From NCBI GenBank assembly GCA_002383285.1, contig DFXU01000049.1, positions 1 through 64,000 on the forward strand: a stretch of DNA of 64,000 nucleotides, in the 5' to 3' direction. Origin of the DNA: Caryophanales bacterium UBA4100. GTDB lineage: Bacteria; Bacillota; Bacilli; Paenibacillales; UBA4045. Made by a program: the position numbers and the translations under genes. The notes below the pieces were generated by a model that searched no databases, had not been told where the DNA came from, and saw nothing but the letters and a program-made list of their open reading frames with translations. Numbering within the stretch: position 1 is the first letter of the stretch; the number at the start of each line of letters is the position of its first letter. Below are positions 1-7,682 of the stretch, piece after piece.

Positions 1-59
1 GACGCACTAGACTTAGGATCTAGCGGGCAACCGTGGGGGTTCAAGTCCCTCTACGCGCA
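1..59 (+). tRNA. tRNA-Leu(UAG), 5' end cut off by window
   Basis: 3' part of a leucine tRNA. The anticodon stem CTAGA/TCTAG encloses loop CTTAGGA, giving anticodon TAG (reads CUA). Variable arm, T arm (GTTCAAGTC) and acceptor strand TACGCGC with discriminator A follow. No CCA is encoded. It is nearly identical to the complete copy 100 bp downstream, so the pair is a tandem duplication. Confidence 0.93.
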
Positions 60-64
60 TTATT

Positions 65-104
65 AAAGAAGACCTTTGATTACTCAAGGGTCTTCTTTTT
101 TTTT
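65..104 (+). terminator. rho-independent terminator after first tRNA-Leu
   Basis: Inverted arms at 65-79 and 84-98 form a long stem with a TTAC loop, and the 3' arm runs into an uninterrupted T tract to 104. It lies directly downstream of the tRNA. Confidence 0.85.
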
Positions 105-161
105 GCCAGTGGACATTAGATTTGTATCTTTGGTAATATAATAAAAGTAAGTTTATCATAC

Positions 162-241
162 GCGCGTATGGCGGAATTGGCAGACGCACCAGACTTAGGA
201 TCTGGCGGGCAACCGTGGGGGTTCAAGTCCCTCTACGCGCA
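162..241 (+). tRNA. tRNA-Leu(UAG)
   Basis: Complete 80-nt leucine tRNA. Acceptor strands GCGCGTA (162-168) and TACGCGC (234-240) pair, with discriminator A at 241. Anticodon stem CCAGA/TCTGG encloses CTTAGGA, so the anticodon is TAG. CCA is not encoded and must be added after transcription. Confidence 0.96.
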
Positions 242-258
242 TCATAATCAACTAAATT

Positions 259-296
259 CCCACCAGGATAATACATTCTGGTGGTCTTATTATTTT
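259..296 (+). terminator. terminator after second tRNA-Leu
   Basis: CCACCAG (260-266) pairs with CTGGTGG (278-284), followed by a T-rich but interrupted tail. Confidence 0.6.
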
Positions 297-403
297 ATGG
301 ATAGATATAGATAGGGTTTCTACAATACACTCCGATGAGTCTGGAGTTTATTCGGGCATTATGTACAAAAGCGGATGAATATTGGATGCTACTGGATCCG
401 ATA

Positions 404-435
404 AATAAAAAGTCGACTCGAATGAGTCGGCTTTT
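404..435 (-). terminator. terminator of the Gln-rich protein gene
   Basis: AAAAGTCGACTC (408-419) pairs with GAGTCGGCTTTT (424-435) around a GAAT loop. Read on the minus strand the stem is followed by TTTTTATTTAT, as expected downstream of the minus-strand gene. It also has T residues on the plus strand and may be bidirectional. Confidence 0.75.
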
Positions 436-478
436 ATTATAAGAACTAAGATGATCCATCGTATAACGTAAGTGCTGC

Positions 479-820
479 TTATTGGTATCCTCTGAATTGA
501 CCTTGCTGTTGTTGATTGTTTATCGTCGATTGTACAAATCCACTCTGTGCTATTTGTACGCTGTGTTCGATGCTCTTACAAATCTGAACAGCCTGCTGCA
601 TTTGTTGGATTGCTACTTGATGGTTCTGTAAAGAACTTTGTAGCATGTTGACTGCTTGCTTCTCTCTCTGAGCTAGCTGCTCTAATTGAACTGCATTTTG
701 CTGCTCTTGCTGTAACATCTGCTGATACACGGCGTTGGATTGCTGAGTTTGTTGAATTAGCTGCTGTAGTACTTGCTCACATTGTCGAACTTGATTGTTC
801 AAATTTTGATTAGTAAACAT
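479..820 (-). CDS. small Gln-rich coiled-coil-like protein, probably forespore expressed
   Basis: A 113-aa hypothetical protein, very rich in glutamine (runs such as QQLIQQTQQSN and NNQQQQGQF), with one Cys-containing stretch and no signal peptide or membrane segment. The heptad-like pattern suggests a long coiled coil. An upstream ATG at 832 exists, but the GGAGG inside it (826-830) is ideally placed 5 nt before the ATG at 820, so 820 is the preferred start. A near-perfect sigma-G promoter precedes it and a terminator follows, so it is a monocistronic gene. Gln richness recalls small spore proteins, but I see no clear match to the gamma-SASP repeat. Function unknown. Confidence 0.75.
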   Translation of the reverse strand: MFTNQNLNNQVRQCEQVLQQLIQQTQQSNAVYQQMLQQEQQNAVQLEQLAQREKQAVNMLQSSLQNHQVAIQQMQQAVQICKSIEHSVQIAQSGFVQSTINNQQQQGQFRGYQ

Positions 821-863
821 ATGGTCCTCCATGATTCGTATTGAGTGTTAAACACCCAGACCA

Positions 864-893
864 TAGTATGTTTATTCGCATCTTTATCTATGC
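864..893 (-). promoter_or_regulatory. predicted sigma-G promoter of the Gln-rich gene
   Basis: On the minus strand GCATA (889-893) and CATACTA (864-870) are separated by 18 nt. This fits the forespore sigma-G consensus GHATR-N18-CATNHTA at every constrained position. The predicted start site near 857 lies about 37 nt before the ATG at 820. Related sigma-F recognition cannot be excluded. Confidence 0.6.
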
Positions 894-1042
894 GCATATC
901 TGTGAGTGCTGATGAGATTTGTTAAAGGGCAAAGCAGAAAATATGAACAACAGGTGCGTATGTCATAAGCTATTCGTATGCAGCAGCGGATTTTGTGAAG
1001 TATGCGTTGTTATTTGTGATGATTAAAAATATAGGGTAACGT

Positions 1043-1048
1043 TATAAT
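1043..1048 (+). promoter_or_regulatory. candidate -10 element of the sugar-acid cluster
   Basis: A perfect TATAAT lies 32 nt before the chosen start of the LarA-like gene. The matching -35 position (TGATTA, 17-nt spacer) is poor, so an activator may be needed. The upstream ATG at 1047 lies inside this element, which argues against that ATG as the start. Confidence 0.4.
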
Positions 1049-1079
1049 GTATGTATTAGTTAGAGGGGGACGATGTGGG

Positions 1080-2342
1080 ATGCTACCAAAGATGATAAGA
1101 ATTCGTAGGCACTATGAAGCACCTATAATAGAGAACATCGAAGCAGCAATTGAGATGGAGTTGGAGAAGGACCATATTCAAACTAGGATTAAACCAGGGA
1201 TGCGTATTGCCATCACAGCAGGAAGCAGAGGGATTGCCAATATAGCTAGGATTATTACAGCGGTTGTAGCTGAGTTGAAACGATATGGGGCTGTTCCATT
1301 CATCGTGCCGGCAATGGGAAGTCATGGTGGTGCAACAGCAGAAGGACAGGTCGAAGTACTGGAGAGCTTAGGTATAACTGAGGCGAATTGCGGAGCACCT
1401 ATAAGGAGTTCTATGGATACGGTCGAGATCGGTGCTACACCCGATGGCGTACCGGTATATATGGATCGATATGCATATGAAGCGGATGGCGTTGTTCTTG
1501 TTGCGCGGATTAAACTGCACACTGACTTTAAATCACCCGTAGGTATTGAGAGCGGCATTGTTAAGATGGCGGCAATTGGACTAGGTAAGCATGTGCAAGC
1601 TTTACTTCTGCATAGCTACGGTGTTCATGGAATTAGAGATATCATGCCAGAGGTTGGCAAGGTAGTGCTGAAATCTGGGCACATCGTGTTTGGGCTAGGA
1701 ATTGTTGAGAATGCTTCTGAAGAAACAGCGGTCTTAGAGGCTATTGAACCTTCGAGGATCTATGAACGGGAGCAGGAGTTGCTGAAGCAATCCGCAGAGC
1801 TATTCCCATGGTTACCTATTGATAAGCTAGATATCTTGTTTGTGGATTGGATTGGTAAGAATTTCAGTGGGACTGGCATGGATACGAATATTATTGGTCG
1901 GATGAGAATTCAAGGGACACCTGAACCAGAATTTCCCAACATCAAGTATGTCATTGCCGGGGACCTCAGTGAGGAGTCGCACGGGAATGCGCTTGGCATT
2001 GGATTGGCGGATCTGACAACATCAAGGCTTGTGAATAAGATCGATCGTCGCGTTATGAATGAGAATGTGATCACGAGCACGTTCTTACATCGTGCTGCTA
2101 TTCCTATTGTGCTCGATAATGATCGTGCTGCTATAGAAGCTGCACTTCGTGCCAATTGGAATGTACCGCAAGATCAAGTTCGAATAGCTCGCATATATAG
2201 CACCTTACACCTTGAGCATTTGTATGTTTCGGAAGCGGTGTACGAGAGCGTTCGCTCATTGTCGGGTGTTACGGCTGAGGGGACATTCGAACCGTTGGCA
2301 TTCGATGAAGCAGGCAATCTTCTACCATTCCAAATCGAATAA
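1080..2342 (+). CDS. LarA-like (DUF2088/Lar_N) hydroxyacid racemase or epimerase
   Basis: A 420-aa protein of the lactate racemase family. Characterised relatives use a nickel-pincer nucleotide to racemise or epimerise 2-hydroxyacids. The N-terminal half carries the GSHGG motif (His82), then KLHTDF (His147), a Lys at 162 and GLGKH (His171), in the order expected for cofactor-binding and catalytic residues; exact equivalence is inferred. The start at 1080 has GAGGGGG about 10 nt upstream; an in-frame ATG at 1047 overlaps the -10 box. It is first in a run of same-strand genes and lies 19 nt before the sugar-acid kinase. C2 epimerisation of a four-carbon sugar acid before phosphorylation would fit. 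The pincer synthesis genes larB, larC and larE are not in the window. Confidence 0.8.
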   Translation: MLPKMIRIRRHYEAPIIENIEAAIEMELEKDHIQTRIKPGMRIAITAGSRGIANIARIITAVVAELKRYGAVPFIVPAMGSHGGATAEGQVEVLESLGITEANCGAPIRSSMDTVEIGATPDGVPVYMDRYAYEADGVVLVARIKLHTDFKSPVGIESGIVKMAAIGLGKHVQALLLHSYGVHGIRDIMPEVGKVVLKSGHIVFGLGIVENASEETAVLEAIEPSRIYEREQELLKQSAELFPWLPIDKLDILFVDWIGKNFSGTGMDTNIIGRMRIQGTPEPEFPNIKYVIAGDLSEESHGNALGIGLADLTTSRLVNKIDRRVMNENVITSTFLHRAAIPIVLDNDRAAIEAALRANWNVPQDQVRIARIYSTLHLEHLYVSEAVYESVRSLSGVTAEGTFEPLAFDEAGNLLPFQIE

Positions 2343-2361
2343 ACAGGGGGTGTTACTGATT

Positions 2362-3666
2362 ATGGAGGCTGTCATTCTTGCAGACGATTTAACTGGGGCG
2401 AATGATAGTGGTGTGCAGCTTGCACGTCGCGGACTAACAACATCTGTATTGTTCAAGATGGATGCACAATCCGTGCGAGGTCAGGATGCCATTGTGCTGA
2501 ATACAGATAGTCGAGCTTGCACCAGTCAGGAGGCTTACAGCCGGGTCGTAGAAGCGGCACAGTTCTTACGATTATTACCAGCTGAGTTCATATATAAGAA
2601 GATCGATTCGACGCTGCGAGGCAATATAGGTGCGGAGTTAGATGCGATGGATGATGTATTCCAGCCGGAATTTATTATTATTGCACCAGCTTATCCCGAT
2701 AACGGGCGAACGACTACAGAAGGAATTCATTATCTGTATGGGCAGCCTGTCCATGAAACGGATATTGGAGCGGATAAGAAAACGCCAGTTACTACATCGT
2801 ATATACCCGAACTGCTTGCCCAGCAAACCAAGAAAGCGGTTGCATTAATCTCAATTACTGAGCTTAGAGCAGGGAAGTGTGGAGTAGTGAAAAGGTTAGA
2901 TGCTTTACTATCTGAGGGTGTAAGATATGTAGTTTCCGATGCGGAGTGTGAAGCTGATTTATATATATTAGTGGAAGGCGTACGGGAGAGCGGTTACCGA
3001 GTTGTGTGGGCAGGGTCAGCCGGCTTAGCCAAGTGTTTACCAGTAGGGGCAGTATACTTACAACCAATGGCAGAACCAATACTTCATAAGGATTCGAATT
3101 CCCGTCAGAATCTACCCGTGTTGGTGGTGGTCGGTAGCATAACAGCGAGATCACATGTGCAATTGCAAGCGCTTCTAGCTTCGAAGGAAACGGTTGGAAT
3201 AGAACTGCAATCTAAGCGGTTAGTCCAGAAGTCAGAATGGCGCGAACGAGAAATTCGGAGAGCATGTGAGAGGGGACTCGATGCATTACATAGTGGTCAT
3301 CATGTTGTACTGCACGTACCTACTAATGAGAGTGTAATTACCGATACGATAAAGGTTGGTCTAGCTCATTATCATGATATCGTAGAGATATCCAATTCCA
3401 TCGCAGGTGCTATTGGAGAGGTAGTATCCAATCTCCTGCATACGGGAGATTGGGCTGGTGTTGTCATGACAGGTGGAGATACAGCAACTCAGATATGTAA
3501 GCAACTCGGAACAGAGCGGTTCGAGCTGATTGATGAAGTGGAATCTGGGGTGCCTATTGGCTTATTATGCGGTGGTTTAGAGTTGCATGCTGTCACAAAG
3601 GCAGGAAATTTCGGAACCGATGCAGTGCTATTAAATTCAGTTACGATGCTAAAGGAGCTATTATGA
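2362..3666 (+). CDS. four-carbon acid sugar kinase (DUF1537, OtnK/DtnK-like)
   Basis: A 434-aa kinase. Known members phosphorylate C4 sugar acids such as D-threonate, D-erythronate or L-threonate at the 4-hydroxyl using ATP. The N-terminal substrate domain begins ILADDLTGAND (residues 5-15) and the C-terminal nucleotide-binding domain has MTGGDTA (369-375) and AGNFGTDA (about 414). The start is the ATG at 2362 with AGGGGGTG 9 nt before it; the reading frame is open further upstream but overlaps the previous gene. The stop overlaps the next start (ATGA), so it is translationally coupled to the PdxA2-like gene. That pairing is the hallmark of threonate/erythronate catabolism. Confidence 0.9.
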   Translation: MEAVILADDLTGANDSGVQLARRGLTTSVLFKMDAQSVRGQDAIVLNTDSRACTSQEAYSRVVEAAQFLRLLPAEFIYKKIDSTLRGNIGAELDAMDDVFQPEFIIIAPAYPDNGRTTTEGIHYLYGQPVHETDIGADKKTPVTTSYIPELLAQQTKKAVALISITELRAGKCGVVKRLDALLSEGVRYVVSDAECEADLYILVEGVRESGYRVVWAGSAGLAKCLPVGAVYLQPMAEPILHKDSNSRQNLPVLVVVGSITARSHVQLQALLASKETVGIELQSKRLVQKSEWREREIRRACERGLDALHSGHHVVLHVPTNESVITDTIKVGLAHYHDIVEISNSIAGAIGEVVSNLLHTGDWAGVVMTGGDTATQICKQLGTERFELIDEVESGVPIGLLCGGLELHAVTKAGNFGTDAVLLNSVTMLKELL

Positions 3667-4667
3667 AACCAATAATCGGAATTACGATGGGTGATGCGGC
3701 AGGAGTAGGTCCTGAAATCATTGTCAAGGCTTTAGCCCAGGATGAGGTATATGACCTATGCCGGCCCTTGGTCATTGGAGATGCTGCTATGCTGGAGAGG
3801 GCAGTTAGAATTACGAATGTACCACTTGTAATTCGGAATATTAATCAAACCTCAGCTGCGGCTTTCGAACTAGGCGCTATAGATTGCATCGATCTTGGTC
3901 TATTGCCTAGTGATTTGCCCTTTGGTCAAATCTCGGCTGCTGCTGGCAACGCTGCTTATCACTATATCGCTAAGGGAGTGAAGCTTGCTCAGGCTGGAGA
4001 CATAGATGCGATCTGCACAGCCCCGCTGAATAAGGAGGCGCTACATAAGGGAGGACATATATACCCTGGGCATACAGAAATTCTTGCCCATCTAACGGGC
4101 ACAGTGGATTACTCGATGATGCTAGCTACACCAAATCTAAAGGTCATTCATCTTACAACACATGTAGGTCTAATCAAGGCTATTGAGATGATTAATCCGG
4201 AGCGAACCTATACGGTAATTAAGCTTGCCCATGATACGCTGACTGCCGCTGGGTATGATCGACCCTCCATAGCGGTATGTGGAATTAACCCTCATGCAGG
4301 AGAGAATGGATTGTTCGGCAATGGGGAGGAGGAGGAGAAGCTTATTCCTGGTATTGAGCGAGCACAAGCGGAGAATATCAATGTTAGTGGTCCTTATCCT
4401 GCGGATACCTTGTTCTACCGCGCTGCACGAGGCGATTTTCAGATGGTAGTCGCTTGTTACCATGATCAGGGACACGCTCCAGTGAAGGTGCTTGGCATTG
4501 AAGCCGGCGTGAACATAACGGTAGGCTTGAAGGGTGGAGTCATCCGCACGTCTGTAGATCACGGAACCGCCTTTGATATAGCGGGCAAGAATATTGCTGA
4601 TGACCGCAGTATAATTGCAGCAATTCGTTATGCAGCGGAGCTTGCTCCAAAGCGTCATGTAGAGTGA
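3663..4667 (+). CDS. pdxA2: PdxA2-type 4-phospho-threonate/erythronate dehydrogenase
   Basis: A 334-aa member of the PdxA family. Catabolic PdxA2 enzymes oxidise 4-phospho-D-threonate or -erythronate with NAD and decarboxylate it to dihydroxyacetone phosphate. The metal ligands are visible at His167 (TTHVGL), His211 (NPHAGE) and His267 (CYHDQGH), with the GDAAGVGPE N-terminus and RTSVDHGTAFDIAGK near the C-terminus. The segment before RTSVDHG reads GLKGGVI instead of the more usual GLPII. Coupled by ATGA overlap to the DUF1537 kinase, so it acts downstream of it. A role in pyridoxal phosphate synthesis is less likely in this context. Confidence 0.88.
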   Translation: MKPIIGITMGDAAGVGPEIIVKALAQDEVYDLCRPLVIGDAAMLERAVRITNVPLVIRNINQTSAAAFELGAIDCIDLGLLPSDLPFGQISAAAGNAAYHYIAKGVKLAQAGDIDAICTAPLNKEALHKGGHIYPGHTEILAHLTGTVDYSMMLATPNLKVIHLTTHVGLIKAIEMINPERTYTVIKLAHDTLTAAGYDRPSIAVCGINPHAGENGLFGNGEEEEKLIPGIERAQAENINVSGPYPADTLFYRAARGDFQMVVACYHDQGHAPVKVLGIEAGVNITVGLKGGVIRTSVDHGTAFDIAGKNIADDRSIIAAIRYAAELAPKRHVE

Positions 4668-4767
4668 ATGAATAGGTAGCAAAGCACAGGTCGGGGAAAA
4701 TGGTTATCTTAGTGGTAAAGAAGCTTTTCGAGCCCAATTGGGTACTTTTGTTAAGGGGGAATGTGTT

Positions 4768-5757
4768 GTGAGTAAAGCATTAAGAATAGGGATCGTTGGG
4801 TGCGGTGGTCATATGTATGAATTTTTATATAATTGCTTGAAGTGGGTGCCTGATGTATCTGTATTAGCAGTTTGTGATATTGATGAGAAGAAGCTAGAGC
4901 GGTTTACAAGGATGTACAATGTCCCAAACAAATACACGGATTATAATGAAATGTTCGCGAAGGAATCTCTAGATGCGATTATTGTTGTTATTAATGAAAC
5001 TCAGCATTATGCTGTAGCGAAAGCCGCAATGTTAGCGGGTATCCACGTATTTGTAGAGAAGACTCCTAGTAATAATACCCAAGAAGCAGAAGAGCTAGCG
5101 CTTATTCAGGAGCAGACAGGCAAAACAACGATGGTTGGCTTCAACCGCAGATTCATGACCTCGTATGTAATGGCCAAGGAAATCTCACTGCGTCCGGAAT
5201 TCGGTGATATCTTGATGTACCAATCGCAGTTTAACACCTCGCCATACCGCAATGATGCATTCTTCAAGCTCAATCATATTATTCATCATCTCGATCTCGC
5301 ACGTTTCCTTCTTGGAGAATTAGAAATCACACAGGTACAACGTGTAGCAGTGAATGAGAGGATGGTAGGTTACACGATCTCTATTCGCTCAGCGAAGGGA
5401 GCGATTGGAACAATCCAATCGGGCTCGTTGCTTGATGAGATGTACCCGATAGAGCGCCTTGAACTCATAGGCAATCGTCGCAATATTGTTGTCGACAATG
5501 TGAAGAGTCTCGTTTACAATCGGCCGCCTCAGCCTAAAGATAAATTCAAACCTTATGCACTGAATGAAGGAAGCGATTCGTTGACATGGAATGTGAGCCA
5601 CGGACTATATCCTCGCTTCAGCTATCATGGCTATGAGGATGAAATTTATTATTTTCTAACGTGTGTTCGAGAAGGTCTTACCCCTGAGCCGAGCATCGCG
5701 GATAGTGTAGAAACTATGAAGTTACTCGATCAATTGGAAGCCCAGCTTGCGCTATAA
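4768..5757 (+). CDS. Gfo/Idh/MocA-family oxidoreductase (first copy)
   Basis: A 329-aa NAD(P)-dependent sugar dehydrogenase-like protein. The Rossmann motif is GIVGCGGHMYEF near residues 7-18. EKTPS takes the place of the usual EKP lysine motif, and HHLDLARF supplies the conserved catalytic-site histidine region. The GTG at 4768 is chosen because AAGGGGG lies 8 nt upstream; a TTG at 4738 has no ribosome site. A 100-nt gap separates it from pdxA2. Substrate unknown; members oxidise or epimerise sugars, inositols and glycosides. Confidence 0.82.
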   Translation: MSKALRIGIVGCGGHMYEFLYNCLKWVPDVSVLAVCDIDEKKLERFTRMYNVPNKYTDYNEMFAKESLDAIIVVINETQHYAVAKAAMLAGIHVFVEKTPSNNTQEAEELALIQEQTGKTTMVGFNRRFMTSYVMAKEISLRPEFGDILMYQSQFNTSPYRNDAFFKLNHIIHHLDLARFLLGELEITQVQRVAVNERMVGYTISIRSAKGAIGTIQSGSLLDEMYPIERLELIGNRRNIVVDNVKSLVYNRPPQPKDKFKPYALNEGSDSLTWNVSHGLYPRFSYHGYEDEIYYFLTCVREGLTPEPSIADSVETMKLLDQLEAQLAL

Positions 5758-5782
5758 AATATTTTTGAGGAGGTGTGTTCAC

Positions 5783-6763
5783 ATGACGTGGGACATTACT
5801 GACGCGTATGCACATGTTGGACTGCCACGATTTGGATCATTGGAGCAACTCATACGTTATATGGACATTCACAGGGTGAAGAGGTCAGTAGCTGTGCTTG
5901 GTCCACTTGTTCCAGATATTGCAACGCTCTCAGAAGCGGCGTCCACTTGTTCGGATCGCTTACGTATGATCGGTATTCCCTTCGGAGAGACGAAGGAGGA
6001 ACGGTTAGAAACAGTGCAGCTTCAGCTCGATGCAGGGGCTCTGGGTATCCGATTCGAGTACCGAGAAGCAATGGAAAATCCTGAGCTATTGAATGCAGTA
6101 GGCGCCAGAGGAAGATGGGCTTATGGCATCGATGCTTGCCGGGATCAACAAATCGCGGGGATGTATTTGGACTGGCTGACGATTTACCCAGATGCGTGGC
6201 TGGCTGCGCCACATTTTATGTATCCTAATTTCTTAATAACTGATCGTGAGCGAATGGGCGGTGCAATCGCTGAGCTAATGGGTCATCCTCGATTCTATGG
6301 CATATTGGTGCGTAATTTGGGTATGTGTGGGTCGGCTTATCCTCATTCGGAATTTAAGGCATGGATCACGTATGTGATGGAGCAATGTGGTCCTGAACAT
6401 CTGATGTGGGGAAGTGAATACCCGGTTCTGCTCTGGCGAAATGAGGGGACGGATGCGGCAATAGAGCTATTCCGCGAATTTCTAGGTGCCTTCAATGAGG
6501 AGCAATTCGCTCAGGTTATCGGTGGGAACGCTCTGAGGCTATTCTTCTCGGGAAATCCGCCTGAAGCGGTGCCCATTGTGATACCGGAATGGATCGAACA
6601 GAAATTTCAACGTTCTCGTACGGTTACTTTCTTCCCGAAGGGATTGGAGCTAGCAACAGATGAGTACGGTCTGCTGCTTGATGACTATCTCCGTTCACCA
6701 GAATTTGAGAAGGGCTATAGCATGTCGGACTATCTCCTTAAGTCGTGGAGATTGAAACAATAG
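5783..6763 (+). CDS. amidohydrolase-2 fold protein with altered metal site
   Basis: A 326-aa protein resembling the amidohydrolase-2/TIM-barrel metal hydrolases and lactonases. The N-terminal metal motif, normally His-x-His, reads DAYAHVG, so the first His is Tyr. The C-terminal Asp motif, normally WGTDYP, reads WGSEYPVLL. It may bind metal differently or not at all. GAGGAGGTG sits 7 nt before the ATG at 5783. Flanked by an oxidoreductase and an aldo/keto reductase in the same direction, it probably acts on the same substrate, perhaps as a lactonase, but this is inference. Confidence 0.68.
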   Translation: MTWDITDAYAHVGLPRFGSLEQLIRYMDIHRVKRSVAVLGPLVPDIATLSEAASTCSDRLRMIGIPFGETKEERLETVQLQLDAGALGIRFEYREAMENPELLNAVGARGRWAYGIDACRDQQIAGMYLDWLTIYPDAWLAAPHFMYPNFLITDRERMGGAIAELMGHPRFYGILVRNLGMCGSAYPHSEFKAWITYVMEQCGPEHLMWGSEYPVLLWRNEGTDAAIELFREFLGAFNEEQFAQVIGGNALRLFFSGNPPEAVPIVIPEWIEQKFQRSRTVTFFPKGLELATDEYGLLLDDYLRSPEFEKGYSMSDYLLKSWRLKQ

Positions 6764-6783
6764 AGAAGGAGGCTTAAGCTCGA

Positions 6784-7653
6784 GTGGAATATACAGTATT
6801 AGGTAGAACAGGCTTGACGGTCAGTCGTGTTGGCTACGGCGGAGCGACTGCGGGATTGAAAAATTACCTAGAAGCATATGATCCCTCCAATGAGAATGAT
6901 CGAAGAGGGATCGTTGAATCGATCGAGACCGCGCTTGCTGTGGGTATTAACTATTACGATACGGCACCAGGTTACGGTAATGGACAGAGTGAGCAGCTGC
7001 TTGGTGAAGCGCTCAGAGGGGTGAAGGAGAGTGGCTCCCACCCACTATTTATTGCTACCAAGATAGCCTACAATCAACGTGCTTCCCTTCGCAAATCAAT
7101 TGAGAGCAGCTTGAAAAACCTGCATAGAGACAGCATTCAGCTGCTTCAAATTCATGGGGATTCCATCACTACACAGCAAGCCGATGATATTCTGAGCGAT
7201 GGCGGGTTAGCTGAGGAGATGCATCGCTTGAAGGAAGAGGGCTTGGTGCAGCATATAGGCTTTACAAGTGAAGACAACAACGATACCGTATTCCGATTTA
7301 TTCGCAGCGGTGTCTTCGATACGATGCAGATTTGCTACAATTTTATATTCCAGCACCCGTATGAGCCAAGCCGTCCATTCGGCAGCTTACTTGAAGCAGA
7401 GCAAGCGGGTATGGGCATTATTACGATGCGAACGCCTACATCAGGTACGTTCCAACGCTGGGTCCAGATGGTCAATCCGGAGAATACTTTCGATTACACT
7501 CCAGCACTCATTCAATTTGTGTTGTCCAATCCATATGTCGATGTTGCCCTACTCGGTATGAGGGACTCGAAAATCGTCCTTAGCAATGCGCATATTGCAG
7601 ATGACCTTGCAGGGCGTATCAGTATTCATGACGTACACAGTCGTTATATATAA
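6784..7653 (+). CDS. aldo/keto reductase
   Basis: A 289-aa NAD(P)H-dependent aldo/keto reductase with the full catalytic tetrad: Asp59 and Tyr64 in DTAPGYGNGQSE, Lys93 in ATKIAY and His124 in LQIHGD. It starts with GTG at 6784, preceded by AAGGAGG 11 nt away. The gap to the previous gene is 20 nt, indicating one transcript. It could reduce a sugar aldehyde or keto intermediate; the nearest functional guess is an L-fucose or galactose dehydrogenase-like enzyme, unproven. Confidence 0.87.
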   Translation: MEYTVLGRTGLTVSRVGYGGATAGLKNYLEAYDPSNENDRRGIVESIETALAVGINYYDTAPGYGNGQSEQLLGEALRGVKESGSHPLFIATKIAYNQRASLRKSIESSLKNLHRDSIQLLQIHGDSITTQQADDILSDGGLAEEMHRLKEEGLVQHIGFTSEDNNDTVFRFIRSGVFDTMQICYNFIFQHPYEPSRPFGSLLEAEQAGMGIITMRTPTSGTFQRWVQMVNPENTFDYTPALIQFVLSNPYVDVALLGMRDSKIVLSNAHIADDLAGRISIHDVHSRYI

Positions 7654-7682
7654 CCTTAATCTACACTCAGGAGGTTCCAACC

